A DNA stretch of 51,816 bases from a virus. Both the position numbers and the translations under genes were made by a program. Below the pieces are notes generated by a model, which saw only the letters and a program-made list of their open reading frames with translations, made no database searches and was not told the origin of the DNA. Shown in pieces: positions 23,730 through 31,149 of the stretch. The stretch lies in IMG/VR virus record IMGVR_UViG_3300027908_000080, positions 1 to 51,816 of that record. The stretch is one strand, 5' to 3'. Each line of letters starts with the position of its first letter. Within the stretch, counting starts at the first letter, position 1.

Positions 23730-23902
23730 AACCGACACATAGATTGAAAGTCTTAGATAAGAAAACAAATGGTAGAACAGAGGCAGGAGCAGGATGGCAA
23801 AATGAAGATGGCTCTATCTCAATAGTATTAAATCCTTGCATAAGACTCACTCCAGATAATAGAACTGTAATAACTTTGTTTCCTATAGATAAAACTGAGT
23901 AG
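23726..23902 (+). CDS. Small unknown protein
   Basis: A 58-residue frame, MKPTHRLKVLDKKTNGRTEA, starts on the activator stop (ATGA). The GWQNEDGSISIVLNP stretch with TVITLFP resembles many short phage proteins that form a single beta sheet. Unknown role. Confidence 0.55.
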   Translation: MKPTHRLKVLDKKTNGRTEAGAGWQNEDGSISIVLNPCIRLTPDNRTVITLFPIDKTE

Positions 23903-23916
23903 TATAAAAACTAACA

Positions 23917-23954
23917 TCATTAGTAGATAAATAAAAGTGGCATGAAAAATGCTT
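23917..23954 (+). promoter_or_regulatory. Sigma-54 promoter P8 with AGTAGATA box
   Basis: TGGCATGAAAAATGCTT has GG at 23939-23940, ten bases, then GC at 23951-23952. Sixteen of its bases equal the structural-operon promoter P1. AGTAGATA ends 8 bases before TGG. Transcription would start near 23964 into a non-coding structured region, then the gene at 24367. Confidence 0.88.
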
Positions 23955-23963
23955 AATATAAGG

Positions 23964-24145
23964 TAGAATTTGCAGTAGTTAATTTGTGGATAAGTTTGTA
24001 GAAGCGTCACACTTGACAGAGGAATAAAGGCTACTTACAATTTATCCACTTTAATTTGTCCGTGTTGACAGGACGATAACTAGCAACTGACACTCTGGAT
24101 TAAGACAGAGCGACTTTAAGGGTATTCAAAATGAACCCTGTTTTT
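23964..24145 (+). ncRNA. Structured RNA from promoter P8
   Basis: GTGGATAA (23986-23993) pairs with TTATCCAC (24042-24049), with TTGT/ACAA extending inward. TGTCC and GGACG face each other around 24057-24075. AGGGT (24119-24123) pairs with ACCCT (24135-24139) and is followed by TTTTT, a plausible terminator. No reading frame of note. It would be a phage RNA of about 180 bases. Confidence 0.55.
24013..24041 (+). promoter_or_regulatory. Sigma-70-type promoter
   Basis: TTGACA (24013-24018), 17 bases, TACAAT (24036-24041) fits the housekeeping consensus closely. It lies inside the P8 transcript, so the downstream genes could be read early by sigma-70 and later by sigma-54. Confidence 0.6.
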
Positions 24146-24150
24146 CACAA

Positions 24151-24360
24151 ACTGGCCAGTGAAGCTATCATAGGTTAGAAAGCTAGAACATCCTATGCTG
24201 AATAACTAGAAATGATAGTATAGTTTCAGGAGTAACTATAACTCCTTGACTTGAACCGTTAATTGAAAAGTAATATGGCGGTTAGACGCTTGGGTTATTA
24301 CCGTGAGAAAGTATATTGGGCGTCAATAAAGAAAGCAAGAACTTTCCCACGAGTATAATT
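24151..24360 (+). promoter_or_regulatory. Hairpin-dense leader of the 24367 gene
   Basis: The stretch has no gene but many stems: ACTGGCCAGT palindrome (24151-24160), CTATCAT/ATGATAG (24165-24171 with 24212-24218) in competition with CATAGG/CCTATG (24169-24174 with 24192-24197), AGGAGT/ACTCCT (24228-24233 with 24241-24246), AACCG/CGGTT (24254-24258 with 24279-24283) and GACGC/GCGTC (24285-24289 with 24320-24324). Alternative pairings suggest a regulatory RNA, for example a riboswitch-like element; no known class recognised. Confidence 0.5.
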
Positions 24361-24366
24361 TAACTT

Positions 24367-24996
24367 ATGCCCGAACAAGAACAACCAATTCCTAATACTT
24401 CACCTCCGCCCAAGTCAATCACACTAACTATCAGTGACCAATCTACAATGGCTAAAGTTGTGGATTTAATTGTTAGGAAAAAGCCTGTGGGTTGGAGTCG
24501 CAGGTCTTATGCTTCATACTACAAAGAATCTTATGCTAAATGGTTGCAGAAAGATATAGATGAAATGATGGTTGATAGACAGCCACGAATTTATCGTTAT
24601 GATATGTGGCCATCAGTTTCTAAGAACTCTCTATACTTACGAGTTAATCAGGCTACTGCATATCTATTAGACAATCTTGACCCAGAACAGAAGTATAAGA
24701 AGTTCTTTTCTGAACTTAAGTGTAAGAAAGAACCAGATGGTATTGCTTTGAGGCTTGATATAGTTATTGAAGGCAAGACTTCTCCTCAAGCTGAGAAGTT
24801 TATAGGTGCATCAGATAAACCTGCTTGGAAAATTAAGATGGATGATTGGATAGAAGATTCTACAAGAGAAGAACCCTTCTTCAAAGGTGGTCTACTATTG
24901 TCTCCAGAAGAAATAAAGCAACTTGAATTAGAGTTAGATGGGTCTGGGATACTATACTCTATAACCTCAAGGGAAATAAAACTCATTAAGCAATGA
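24367..24996 (+). CDS. Unknown replication-region protein
   Basis: The 209-residue product (MPEQEQPIPNTSPPPKSITLTISDQ) has a Pro-rich start and a basic, aromatic middle (RRSYASYYKESYAKWLQKDIDEMM). It heads the operon that leads to nuclease, ATPase and polymerase genes, behind a long structured leader. No domain recognised. Confidence 0.6.
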   Translation: MPEQEQPIPNTSPPPKSITLTISDQSTMAKVVDLIVRKKPVGWSRRSYASYYKESYAKWLQKDIDEMMVDRQPRIYRYDMWPSVSKNSLYLRVNQATAYLLDNLDPEQKYKKFFSELKCKKEPDGIALRLDIVIEGKTSPQAEKFIGASDKPAWKIKMDDWIEDSTREEPFFKGGLLLSPEEIKQLELELDGSGILYSITSREIKLIKQ

Positions 24997-25229
24997 CCAT
25001 CGAGCAATTAATAGCTTGTGATGCAGCAACTTTAGAGAAAATGTCCGACCAAGAGTTGCTAGAACACTTTAAAGTGATGTTAGATGTGACGAGGCCGGAG
25101 AGACAAACAGTAACAAACCAAAAGAAAGAACAACAATTAAAGATTACGAATCCTAAGTTAGCAGCAGGATTAGCTTTGGCTAAACAGTTAGGGTTTGATA
25201 ATTCTTTATTAAACTTTAAGAAAAGATGA
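24993..25229 (+). CDS. Small helical protein
   Basis: A 78-residue product (MTIEQLIACDAATLEKMSDQELLEHFKVML) overlaps both neighbours by four bases. The N-terminal half is like many small phage helical bundles. Unknown. Confidence 0.55.
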   Translation: MTIEQLIACDAATLEKMSDQELLEHFKVMLDVTRPERQTVTNQKKEQQLKITNPKLAAGLALAKQLGFDNSLLNFKKR

Positions 25230-26155
25230 TAACAATAAATTTAAGTCAATCAGCTTTGGGCTATCACGGGTGTATCTTAGAGTTTAAGAGAACAGCCATA
25301 GATGGCTATTATACTTTGCCATCTTCGCAAATAGTTTATGGAGAAGCCATACACAAGTATAGACATATAATGTTTCAAACTGGTGGACATATTCCAACAG
25401 CAAGAGAAGAAGCAATCAAAGTGTTTAATCAGCCCAAGACTTTACCTTCTAGTCGCTCAGGACATTTAGCAGACCAGAATCATATGCTAACTACCTGTTT
25501 TAATTTCTGGGAATTATTTGTGAAGGATATAGATAAAGATTTAGAATACTTATTGCTGAACGGGAAACCTGCAACTGAAGTTTCATTCTCTATTAAGTAT
25601 TACCAAGATGACTACATTACAGTAAATCTCTGTGGCACTTTAGATGGCATAGCTAAAGTTAGAGGAGGCTGTTATATTATTCCTGACCTCAAAACAACTT
25701 CATCTTGGGATAAAGAAGGATATTTTGGGACATATAAATTAAGTAGGCAGCTACGACTATACATATTAGCATTAAAATTGATGGCTAAGATGCATCCTGA
25801 GTCTATATTAGGCCAAGTAGGAGCAACTAAAGTTGGCACAAGAATAGATGGGTTATTTATTAAGCCAGCACCAAATGATAATAAGTATGTATCATCTGAT
25901 GTATTTCAATACACTGATTCTGATATTGAGGAGTTCCAAAAGACTCTTGACTATAAGATAGAACAAATAAGTGCGGCAGTGAAAGATAATCATTGGCCGA
26001 AACAAGGTATATTGAATAATAGTTGTATTGGTAAATGGGGACTGTGTTCATTCTCAAATGCTTGTGCTGCTTCATCGAATGAGGTTTCAGAGTTATTACT
26101 TAACAGAGATTTTAAGAAAAGGGATTTTAATCCATTGAATTATTCAGGATTATGA
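25226..26155 (+). CDS. PD-(D/E)XK nuclease (RecB/Cas4-like)
   Basis: The 309-residue protein has GEAIHKYRH (39-47), a strand with Glu near 118, GTLDGI (137-142), PDLKTTS (153-159, the D-x-K signature) and QLRLYILAL (175-183). This is the core of RecB-type exonucleases of phage recombination modules. Cys residues near the end (CIGKWGLCSFSNAC) may hold an iron-sulphur cluster as in Cas4-like enzymes. Together with the Sak4-like ATPase at 27504 and an SSB-like protein it would form a recombination set. Confidence 0.83.
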   Translation: MITINLSQSALGYHGCILEFKRTAIDGYYTLPSSQIVYGEAIHKYRHIMFQTGGHIPTAREEAIKVFNQPKTLPSSRSGHLADQNHMLTTCFNFWELFVKDIDKDLEYLLLNGKPATEVSFSIKYYQDDYITVNLCGTLDGIAKVRGGCYIIPDLKTTSSWDKEGYFGTYKLSRQLRLYILALKLMAKMHPESILGQVGATKVGTRIDGLFIKPAPNDNKYVSSDVFQYTDSDIEEFQKTLDYKIEQISAAVKDNHWPKQGILNNSCIGKWGLCSFSNACAASSNEVSELLLNRDFKKRDFNPLNYSGL

Positions 26156-26352
26156 GAGTTCTAAATGATTTTGACAGAATGCCCTTCGGCAAATATAAAG
26201 AAGAACTTATGCAGGATGTTCCTGCTGATTATCTATGGTATCTTTGGACTAATGGAATGTCACATAAGTCAGAGACAGATGCAGTAGCGAACTATATCAA
26301 GAGAAGTTTGAATGCTTTGAAGATTGAATGTCCTAATAAACTCTGGTCATGA
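26152..26352 (+). CDS. DUF3820-like protein
   Basis: The 66-residue protein shows MPFGKYKEELMQDVPADYLW, the signature of the DUF3820 family often placed beside or fused to phage nucleases and exonucleases. Its start overlaps the nuclease stop. Exact role unknown. Confidence 0.75.
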   Translation: MRVLNDFDRMPFGKYKEELMQDVPADYLWYLWTNGMSHKSETDAVANYIKRSLNALKIECPNKLWS

Positions 26353-26834
26353 AAGAATTAAAAATTAAAAACTCTGAACTAGTGGCTTTAGTTGATGATG
26401 AAGACTATGACAGGCTTTCAGTCTATTCTTGGGAAGTGAATATAAAATCAAAAAGAGTCAGTAGAAAATTTTCTAGGAAAAGAAAAACTATTCATATTTC
26501 ATTGGCTCAAGAAATAATGCACCAAAGAGCTGTGATGTTTGACTATAAGAATAGAGATTCATTAAATAACCAGAAATACAATCTTAGACAAGCATCATAC
26601 TCTCAAAATATGATGAACAGAGATAAATATTCTGGAGTGTCAAAATATAAAGGAGTTACTTGGTTCAAGAGAGACTCTAAGTGGAAAGCCCAAATAAATA
26701 TAAATGGAAAATATATTTACTTAGGCTTATTCAAAGATGAATCAAAAGCAGCAAAAACTTATAACAATAAAGCTGTAGAATTATTCAAAGAATTTGCAGT
26801 ATTAAATAAAGATGAGTTTGGAAACATACTGTAA
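26349..26834 (+). CDS. HNH/AP2-type homing endonuclease-like protein, degenerate
   Basis: The 161-residue product resembles phage HNH endonucleases with a C-terminal AP2 DNA-binding domain (SKYKGVTWFKRDSKWKAQIN, residues about 97-116; YLGLFKDESKAAKTYNNKAV). The HNH core reads FDYKNRDSLNNQKYNLRQA, where the usual D-H-x-N has lost its His, so cleavage may be lost. It is a likely selfish insertion in the operon. Confidence 0.75.
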   Translation: MKELKIKNSELVALVDDEDYDRLSVYSWEVNIKSKRVSRKFSRKRKTIHISLAQEIMHQRAVMFDYKNRDSLNNQKYNLRQASYSQNMMNRDKYSGVSKYKGVTWFKRDSKWKAQININGKYIYLGLFKDESKAAKTYNNKAVELFKEFAVLNKDEFGNIL

Positions 26835-26854
26835 CAAGAACAACCAGATAAAAT

Positions 26855-27022
26855 ATGGTAATAGTTAAGGTAATATTTGAAAGAGAGCCTAATAATTTAT
26901 GGCAAGTTAGATTCGCCTACAATACTCGTCAAAAAATTGACAGAGCAATTAGAAACTATTTAGAAGAACTTAAAGTATTTTATCCTTTAGCCAAAATAAA
27001 AGAACACCATGAAACCAAATAA
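26855..27022 (+). CDS. Small unknown protein
   Basis: A 55-residue frame, MVIVKVIFEREPNNLWQVRF, follows the endonuclease with AAGAACAAC 10-18 bases upstream of its ATG. Strand-helix fold, no motif. Confidence 0.45.
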   Translation: MVIVKVIFEREPNNLWQVRFAYNTRQKIDRAIRNYLEELKVFYPLAKIKEHHETK

Positions 27023-27188
27023 AACACATACATGCTTTATAGAGCATAAAATAATTAATGACAAACCATTCTTAGAATTAACTTTATCTGACGAGAATGG
27101 AGATGTAGATAGGTCAACATTTAGACCAACTGAAAATCAAACTTTATGGAAAGTTATATTGGAGTGGTTATACAATTATGAACGTTAA
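27009..27188 (+). CDS. Small unknown protein
   Basis: A 59-residue frame, MKPNKTHTCFIEHKIINDKP, overlaps the previous gene by 14 bases and the next by 11. Acidic middle (SDENGDVDRS). Unknown. Confidence 0.45.
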   Translation: MKPNKTHTCFIEHKIINDKPFLELTLSDENGDVDRSTFRPTENQTLWKVILEWLYNYER

Positions 27189-27507
27189 AGCACTACTTTC
27201 CTACCATAACTCTATGTCAACTCGTGCTAGAAATATAATGCGAGTTAAAAATAGAGACTATGCTGGTGCGACTGGTGAAACTCCATTTGCTAATTTTCAA
27301 TTAAATGAGCTGGCCAAGATTTCAACCACAGAGAAAGGCATTCTAACAAGGATGCTAGATAAGATTATGAGACTATCTACCTATGCGAATAGTGGTAAAC
27401 TTCTAGTTAAGAATGAAGGAACAGAGGATGCTTGTTTAGATATTATTAATTATGCAGTATTACTTTCAGCCTACATTAAATTCCAAAAGAAAGAACAACA
27501 TAAATGA
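27178..27507 (+). CDS. DUF1599-like nucleotide-modification-associated protein
   Basis: The 109-residue protein has the pattern RNIMRVKNRDYAG, TPFANFQ, GILTRMLDKIMRLS and DIINYAVLL, found in the phage-associated DUF1599 family that sits with nucleotide-metabolism genes. It overlaps the next gene start by four bases. A role in nucleotide handling is inferred from the family. Confidence 0.7.
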   Translation: MNVKALLSYHNSMSTRARNIMRVKNRDYAGATGETPFANFQLNELAKISTTEKGILTRMLDKIMRLSTYANSGKLLVKNEGTEDACLDIINYAVLLSAYIKFQKKEQHK

Positions 27508-28355
27508 GTATTTATACACCACCTAATTGCACAACTTTAGCAGCATCAAAATATAAACAGCAATTACGATTAGGGATTCAAGGATTTCCTAAAACAGGTA
27601 AGACATGGTCTGCTTTGACTTTCCCCAATCCTATTGTTATAAATATGGACAGAGGTTTAGCTGCCCATGAGGGTCGCTCAGATGTTATTGAGATACCATT
27701 TTACAAAACAGAATTTTGTGGAAATAGATTTGAAGTAAAAGATAAACTAGTTAAATGGTTAGAAAAAGAAGCTTCCAATTTAACAGAAGAACAAACATTA
27801 ATATTTGATGGTTTCTCATCTCTTGAAATTGCTTACCATATATGGTTTTCAGTTAATCAACACAACTTCTTAACCAAGCAGGGTAAGGTAGATGATTTTG
27901 CAGAGTATCAAGTAAAGAAAAAATATTTTGCTGAGTTGCATGAGATATTTAAATCTCTCAAATGTGACTTGATAGCAATAACTCATGAGTCAGAGAGAGC
28001 TGATAAACCTACCCCAGGACAACCAAGTTCATATAATGGAAAAATTAGACCACTTCTTACTGGTGCTTATGGGGATATGATAGTAAAAGATTATAGTGAT
28101 TGGTATAGACAGCACTCTGCTGATAAACCTAAAGATTTTAGTAATATAACACCTGATACTTTGTTTAATTGGGGATGTAAAACTTTAGAAGAATTTAAAC
28201 TCTTGATATCTCAGTTTGAAACAAATACTGTTTATTTTTGGCAGACAGCTGGTGATGATAAATTTGATGGTGGAACATCACTTATCAACTGTCCTAGATT
28301 TCTACCAGCAAACTATCAATCGTTCACAAAATACCAAAGACAGAATAAAATATGA
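27504..28355 (+). CDS. Sak4-like AAA ATPase (recombination/annealing)
   Basis: The 283-residue protein starts MSIYTPPN and has GFPKTGKTW (Walker A, 27-35), VINMDRGLAAHE (46-57) and TLIFDGFSSLE (Walker B region, near 96-106). This arrangement fits the RecA-fold Sak4 family of phage single-strand annealing ATPases. It lies with a RecB-like nuclease and a possible single-strand DNA binding protein. Confidence 0.75.
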   Translation: MSIYTPPNCTTLAASKYKQQLRLGIQGFPKTGKTWSALTFPNPIVINMDRGLAAHEGRSDVIEIPFYKTEFCGNRFEVKDKLVKWLEKEASNLTEEQTLIFDGFSSLEIAYHIWFSVNQHNFLTKQGKVDDFAEYQVKKKYFAELHEIFKSLKCDLIAITHESERADKPTPGQPSSYNGKIRPLLTGAYGDMIVKDYSDWYRQHSADKPKDFSNITPDTLFNWGCKTLEEFKLLISQFETNTVYFWQTAGDDKFDGGTSLINCPRFLPANYQSFTKYQRQNKI

Positions 28356-28522
28356 ATATACAAATAACTCAAATATCAAATGGCTTTTTAGTTGCCATAG
28401 CTAAATCTCCAACCGAACAAATGGCAATATATGTTGAAACATTTCCACAAGTATTAGACCAGCTTAGAGAAATATCAACTCCACCAGAGAATGTAGCCAA
28501 GTTGCCAACTGATAGAAAATAA
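28352..28522 (+). CDS. Small unknown protein
   Basis: A 56-residue frame, MNIQITQISNGFLVAIAKSP, with the pattern GFLVAI..YVETFPQVLDQLREI typical of small phage strand-helix proteins. Start overlaps the ATPase stop (ATGA). Confidence 0.5.
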   Translation: MNIQITQISNGFLVAIAKSPTEQMAIYVETFPQVLDQLREISTPPENVAKLPTDRK

Positions 28523-28551
28523 TTTCTCTCATACTAATTGAGATTAACGCC

Positions 28552-28572
28552 TGAGAAGTCGTAACCTTCTCA
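28552..28572 (+). promoter_or_regulatory. Short hairpin in an 85-base gap
   Basis: TGAGAAG (28552-28558) pairs with CTTCTCA (28566-28572) around a 7-base loop. No T run follows, so it is more likely a leader structure of the 28608 gene than a terminator. Confidence 0.45.
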
Positions 28573-28607
28573 CAATAGCTAGCATCTTACTGCTTACACA
28601 TAAACAT

Positions 28608-29150
28608 ATGTCAAGAAAAATAGGAACAGATATAGCAATTCCTCAAGACTCGTCATACATTATTCGTTGTATTGATGAAACTTTTGGACCATCTAAGTCA
28701 AGTGGTAAGCCAATGATAACTCTTAAGTTTGAGGTTGTCTCTCCTGAGGAAGTAGAAGTAGCAGGAGAAATGATTAGTATTGCGGGGGCACAACCAACAC
28801 CTAACTACTATGTTACTCAATCTATAGACGAGAACGGAGCAGTAGATGTTGTGAAGTCTGCTGAAATACTTAAGCGTTTGAAGGCAGTTTACAAAGCATT
28901 TGGGTTGCCAGATGCAGACATTAATCCTGAAAATCCTGCCCTAGGATTCAAAGGAAAGACTGTTTACGCATTACTATACCCAGATAAACAAGAACGACGT
29001 AAATCTCCAACTGCTGCACAATTAGCAGCAGGACAGAAGCAAGGAGATGTTATGATTAATCCTGTGACTAAACAACCATTAACTTCTTATTATATTAAAG
29101 TTGGAGAAATCTTTGGTCTTGCTACGACTGATGGTAATAAACCTTATTAA
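28608..29150 (+). CDS. Possible single-stranded-DNA-binding protein
   Basis: The 180-residue protein (MSRKIGTDIAIPQDSSYIIRC) has SSGKPMITLKFEVVSPEEV, a beta pattern like OB-fold replication proteins of phages (DUF669-like), and GFKGKTVYALLYP further on. Its place between a Sak4-like ATPase and the DNA polymerase supports a single-strand-binding role. The call is by context and pattern only. Confidence 0.55.
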   Translation: MSRKIGTDIAIPQDSSYIIRCIDETFGPSKSSGKPMITLKFEVVSPEEVEVAGEMISIAGAQPTPNYYVTQSIDENGAVDVVKSAEILKRLKAVYKAFGLPDADINPENPALGFKGKTVYALLYPDKQERRKSPTAAQLAAGQKQGDVMINPVTKQPLTSYYIKVGEIFGLATTDGNKPY

Positions 29151-29206
29151 TCAATGACTCCCAGTCCCGCGGGCTACAAGAATAAATTGTGGGACGCTTA
29201 TTAATT

Positions 29207-29413
29207 ATGGATACTTTTGACGGACTTATAATTATGGTACTCATTACCGGACTGACATTCCTAACAATAGGAGCTACAGTTTCTTATGAACATACACAAA
29301 TAGTTAAGCACGGGTTTGCTCACTGGGTAGTTGAAACTAATGGTGATACTAGATTTGAATGGGATACTGAGGACTATTATTTAAATCATTTGACTAATGA
29401 TAATGCGCAGTAA
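29207..29413 (+). CDS. Small membrane protein before the polymerase
   Basis: The 68-residue product begins with a hydrophobic span (MDTFDGLIIMVLITGLTFLT) and ends in an acidic tail. A GTG 18 bases upstream is in frame, but the ATG fits better. It overlaps the polymerase gene by 17 bases. Unknown. Confidence 0.55.
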   Translation: MDTFDGLIIMVLITGLTFLTIGATVSYEHTQIVKHGFAHWVVETNGDTRFEWDTEDYYLNHLTNDNAQ

Positions 29414-31010
29414 ACCAAAATTTTCTTATTGTGGACTCTCTATAGTCTTAAGTAACCCATCACGTTTTGATAAATTAAGACTTCTTAGTGCGAATGGTGG
29501 TCAAATGTTTGATAATTTTTGTTTGCGCCCAGAAATAAATTCATTAATGTGCGACGTTCGATTAGCTGAAGATAACTCACCATTTTTACCTGATACTAAA
29601 TGTATCTTACTACTTGGCCAACGAGCAATGGAAAAATATTTACCAGAAACTTTTGGTTCACAACTATCTAATATACGAGGGGGATTATATGAATATAAAG
29701 GCATACCAACTATCTGTTCTTTCTTACCACAGGACGCTGCTGATTACAAGAATTATGAGGCGTCTCTTAATCCTTTGTCCTCGGATTATACTCCTGACTC
29801 TGAAATATCAGATGGAGATGAGGAAGATGAGGGTGATGTTAAAGCGTTTGGAAGAACAAAGAGAAGCAACTATGCGTTTTGGCTTAGGGCAGATGTTAGG
29901 AAGTGTAAGTCCATGCTTTCTGGACGGATGGAGTCACTACAACATATTCCCAATTATAAAGTATATCCATCTAGTGAGGAAGCAATAGATACATTAACTA
30001 ATACCAAGAATGAATTTTTATACTTTGATATTGAGAGCGATAGGGAAGAACAGAATCTTCAATGCTTCTCTTTTGCTTTTGGAGATAAAGAATTGAAACT
30101 ATGGTCACCAATTTATGCTGTTCCAATACTAGATTGGAATTATAAGGTGGCATATTCATCGTTCCATCTTATACTGCGCGCTTTGTCTATTGCGATTCGT
30201 GACAATATTACTGTTGCTCACAATGGTTCTAACTTCGATTTCTTTGTCCTATCACATAAATACAAAATACCAATCGCGCGAACATATGATACGATGATAG
30301 CAATGCATAGATGCTTCCCTGATATTGAGAAGTCTCTCGGGCATTGTGTTAGCTATTGGACGAATGAAAAATTCCACAAAGATGAAGATTCAGTAGCCTA
30401 TAGAACCCATAACCAAATGATGGATAGATTAAAGTATAATATGAAAGATGTCTACACTATGTATCTAGTCCATCAAGCCATAACTAAATATGCACGAACT
30501 ATTCCAGGTCTTGAAGATAGTATTAGAGATGCTATGCGTTGTATCAACCCTTATCTTACTAGCACTTTGCAAGGCATCAAAGTAGATGAGAAGAAGGTAG
30601 AATTAATGGTGAATGAGAATGATAGATTGATGTTTCAGTATAACCGAATGATAGAACTCTTGATAGGTGAAGAAGGAATGAAGAATTGTAGAGCAGAAAT
30701 TAAAGGAAAGGCTAAGTTAATAGCAGGTTCTAACACTCAATGTTGCGAATACTTCCATGAACTAATGAATTATCCAGTAGTTGCACGTTCTTCTAAAACA
30801 CAGAAGCCATCCTTAGGAAAGAAAGCATTATACAAACTTGCTCTTAAACACGAGAATCCAGTAATAACACTTATATGTGCATATAGAGCCACACAAAAAG
30901 AAACTTCAAGACTTAGATTTATACCATGGATTAATACATCAAATGAAGATACTAATAAAATACAATTTAATGGAATTAGACCCAACGCAGAGTGCCTTAT
31001 TACCTCCTAA
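29397..31010 (+). CDS. DNA polymerase A, N-terminal part (UDG-like and 3'-5' exonuclease)
   Basis: The 537-residue product carries an N-terminal stretch (residues 1-125) that looks like a uracil-DNA-glycosylase-like fold (ILLLGQRAMEKYL, NIRGGLYEYKGIPTICSFLP), an acidic linker, then a DnaQ exonuclease: YFDIES (209-214, Exo I), HNGSNFDF (275-282, Exo II) and YNMKDVYT (347-354, Exo III). It ends just after KIQFNG, at the point where family A polymerases continue into the TGR motif and palm. The palm is on a separate frame at 31146, so the gene is split. Confidence 0.82.
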   Translation: MIMRSKPKFSYCGLSIVLSNPSRFDKLRLLSANGGQMFDNFCLRPEINSLMCDVRLAEDNSPFLPDTKCILLLGQRAMEKYLPETFGSQLSNIRGGLYEYKGIPTICSFLPQDAADYKNYEASLNPLSSDYTPDSEISDGDEEDEGDVKAFGRTKRSNYAFWLRADVRKCKSMLSGRMESLQHIPNYKVYPSSEEAIDTLTNTKNEFLYFDIESDREEQNLQCFSFAFGDKELKLWSPIYAVPILDWNYKVAYSSFHLILRALSIAIRDNITVAHNGSNFDFFVLSHKYKIPIARTYDTMIAMHRCFPDIEKSLGHCVSYWTNEKFHKDEDSVAYRTHNQMMDRLKYNMKDVYTMYLVHQAITKYARTIPGLEDSIRDAMRCINPYLTSTLQGIKVDEKKVELMVNENDRLMFQYNRMIELLIGEEGMKNCRAEIKGKAKLIAGSNTQCCEYFHELMNYPVVARSSKTQKPSLGKKALYKLALKHENPVITLICAYRATQKETSRLRFIPWINTSNEDTNKIQFNGIRPNAECLITS

Positions 31011-31149
31011 CTTTGCTGGCAAAGTTTATAAGGTTGTAAATACTTTTGTTGACCATTACGAGATAGAAGATAGAAAAGGTTTCTTTTGGAATGTTCCTTT
31101 TTATCTGGCCTCAAAACATCATCCAAGAGTTAGACATAATAGGATATGA
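30970..31149 (+). CDS. Small reading frame inserted between polymerase halves
   Basis: A 59-residue frame, MELDPTQSALLPPNFAGKVY, followed by VVNTFVDHYEIEDRKGFFW and NVPFYLASKHHP, looks like a genuine small phage protein. It overlaps the end of the N-terminal polymerase part by 41 bases and the start of the C-terminal part by four (ATGA). It occupies most of the segment that interrupts the polymerase. Confidence 0.65.
   Translation: MELDPTQSALLPPNFAGKVYKVVNTFVDHYEIEDRKGFFWNVPFYLASKHHPRVRHNRI

Noticed and set aside
24246-24276. TTGACT with TAATAT as another sigma-70 promoter
   Set aside because: The 19-base spacer and embedding in hairpins make it weaker than the site at 24013.
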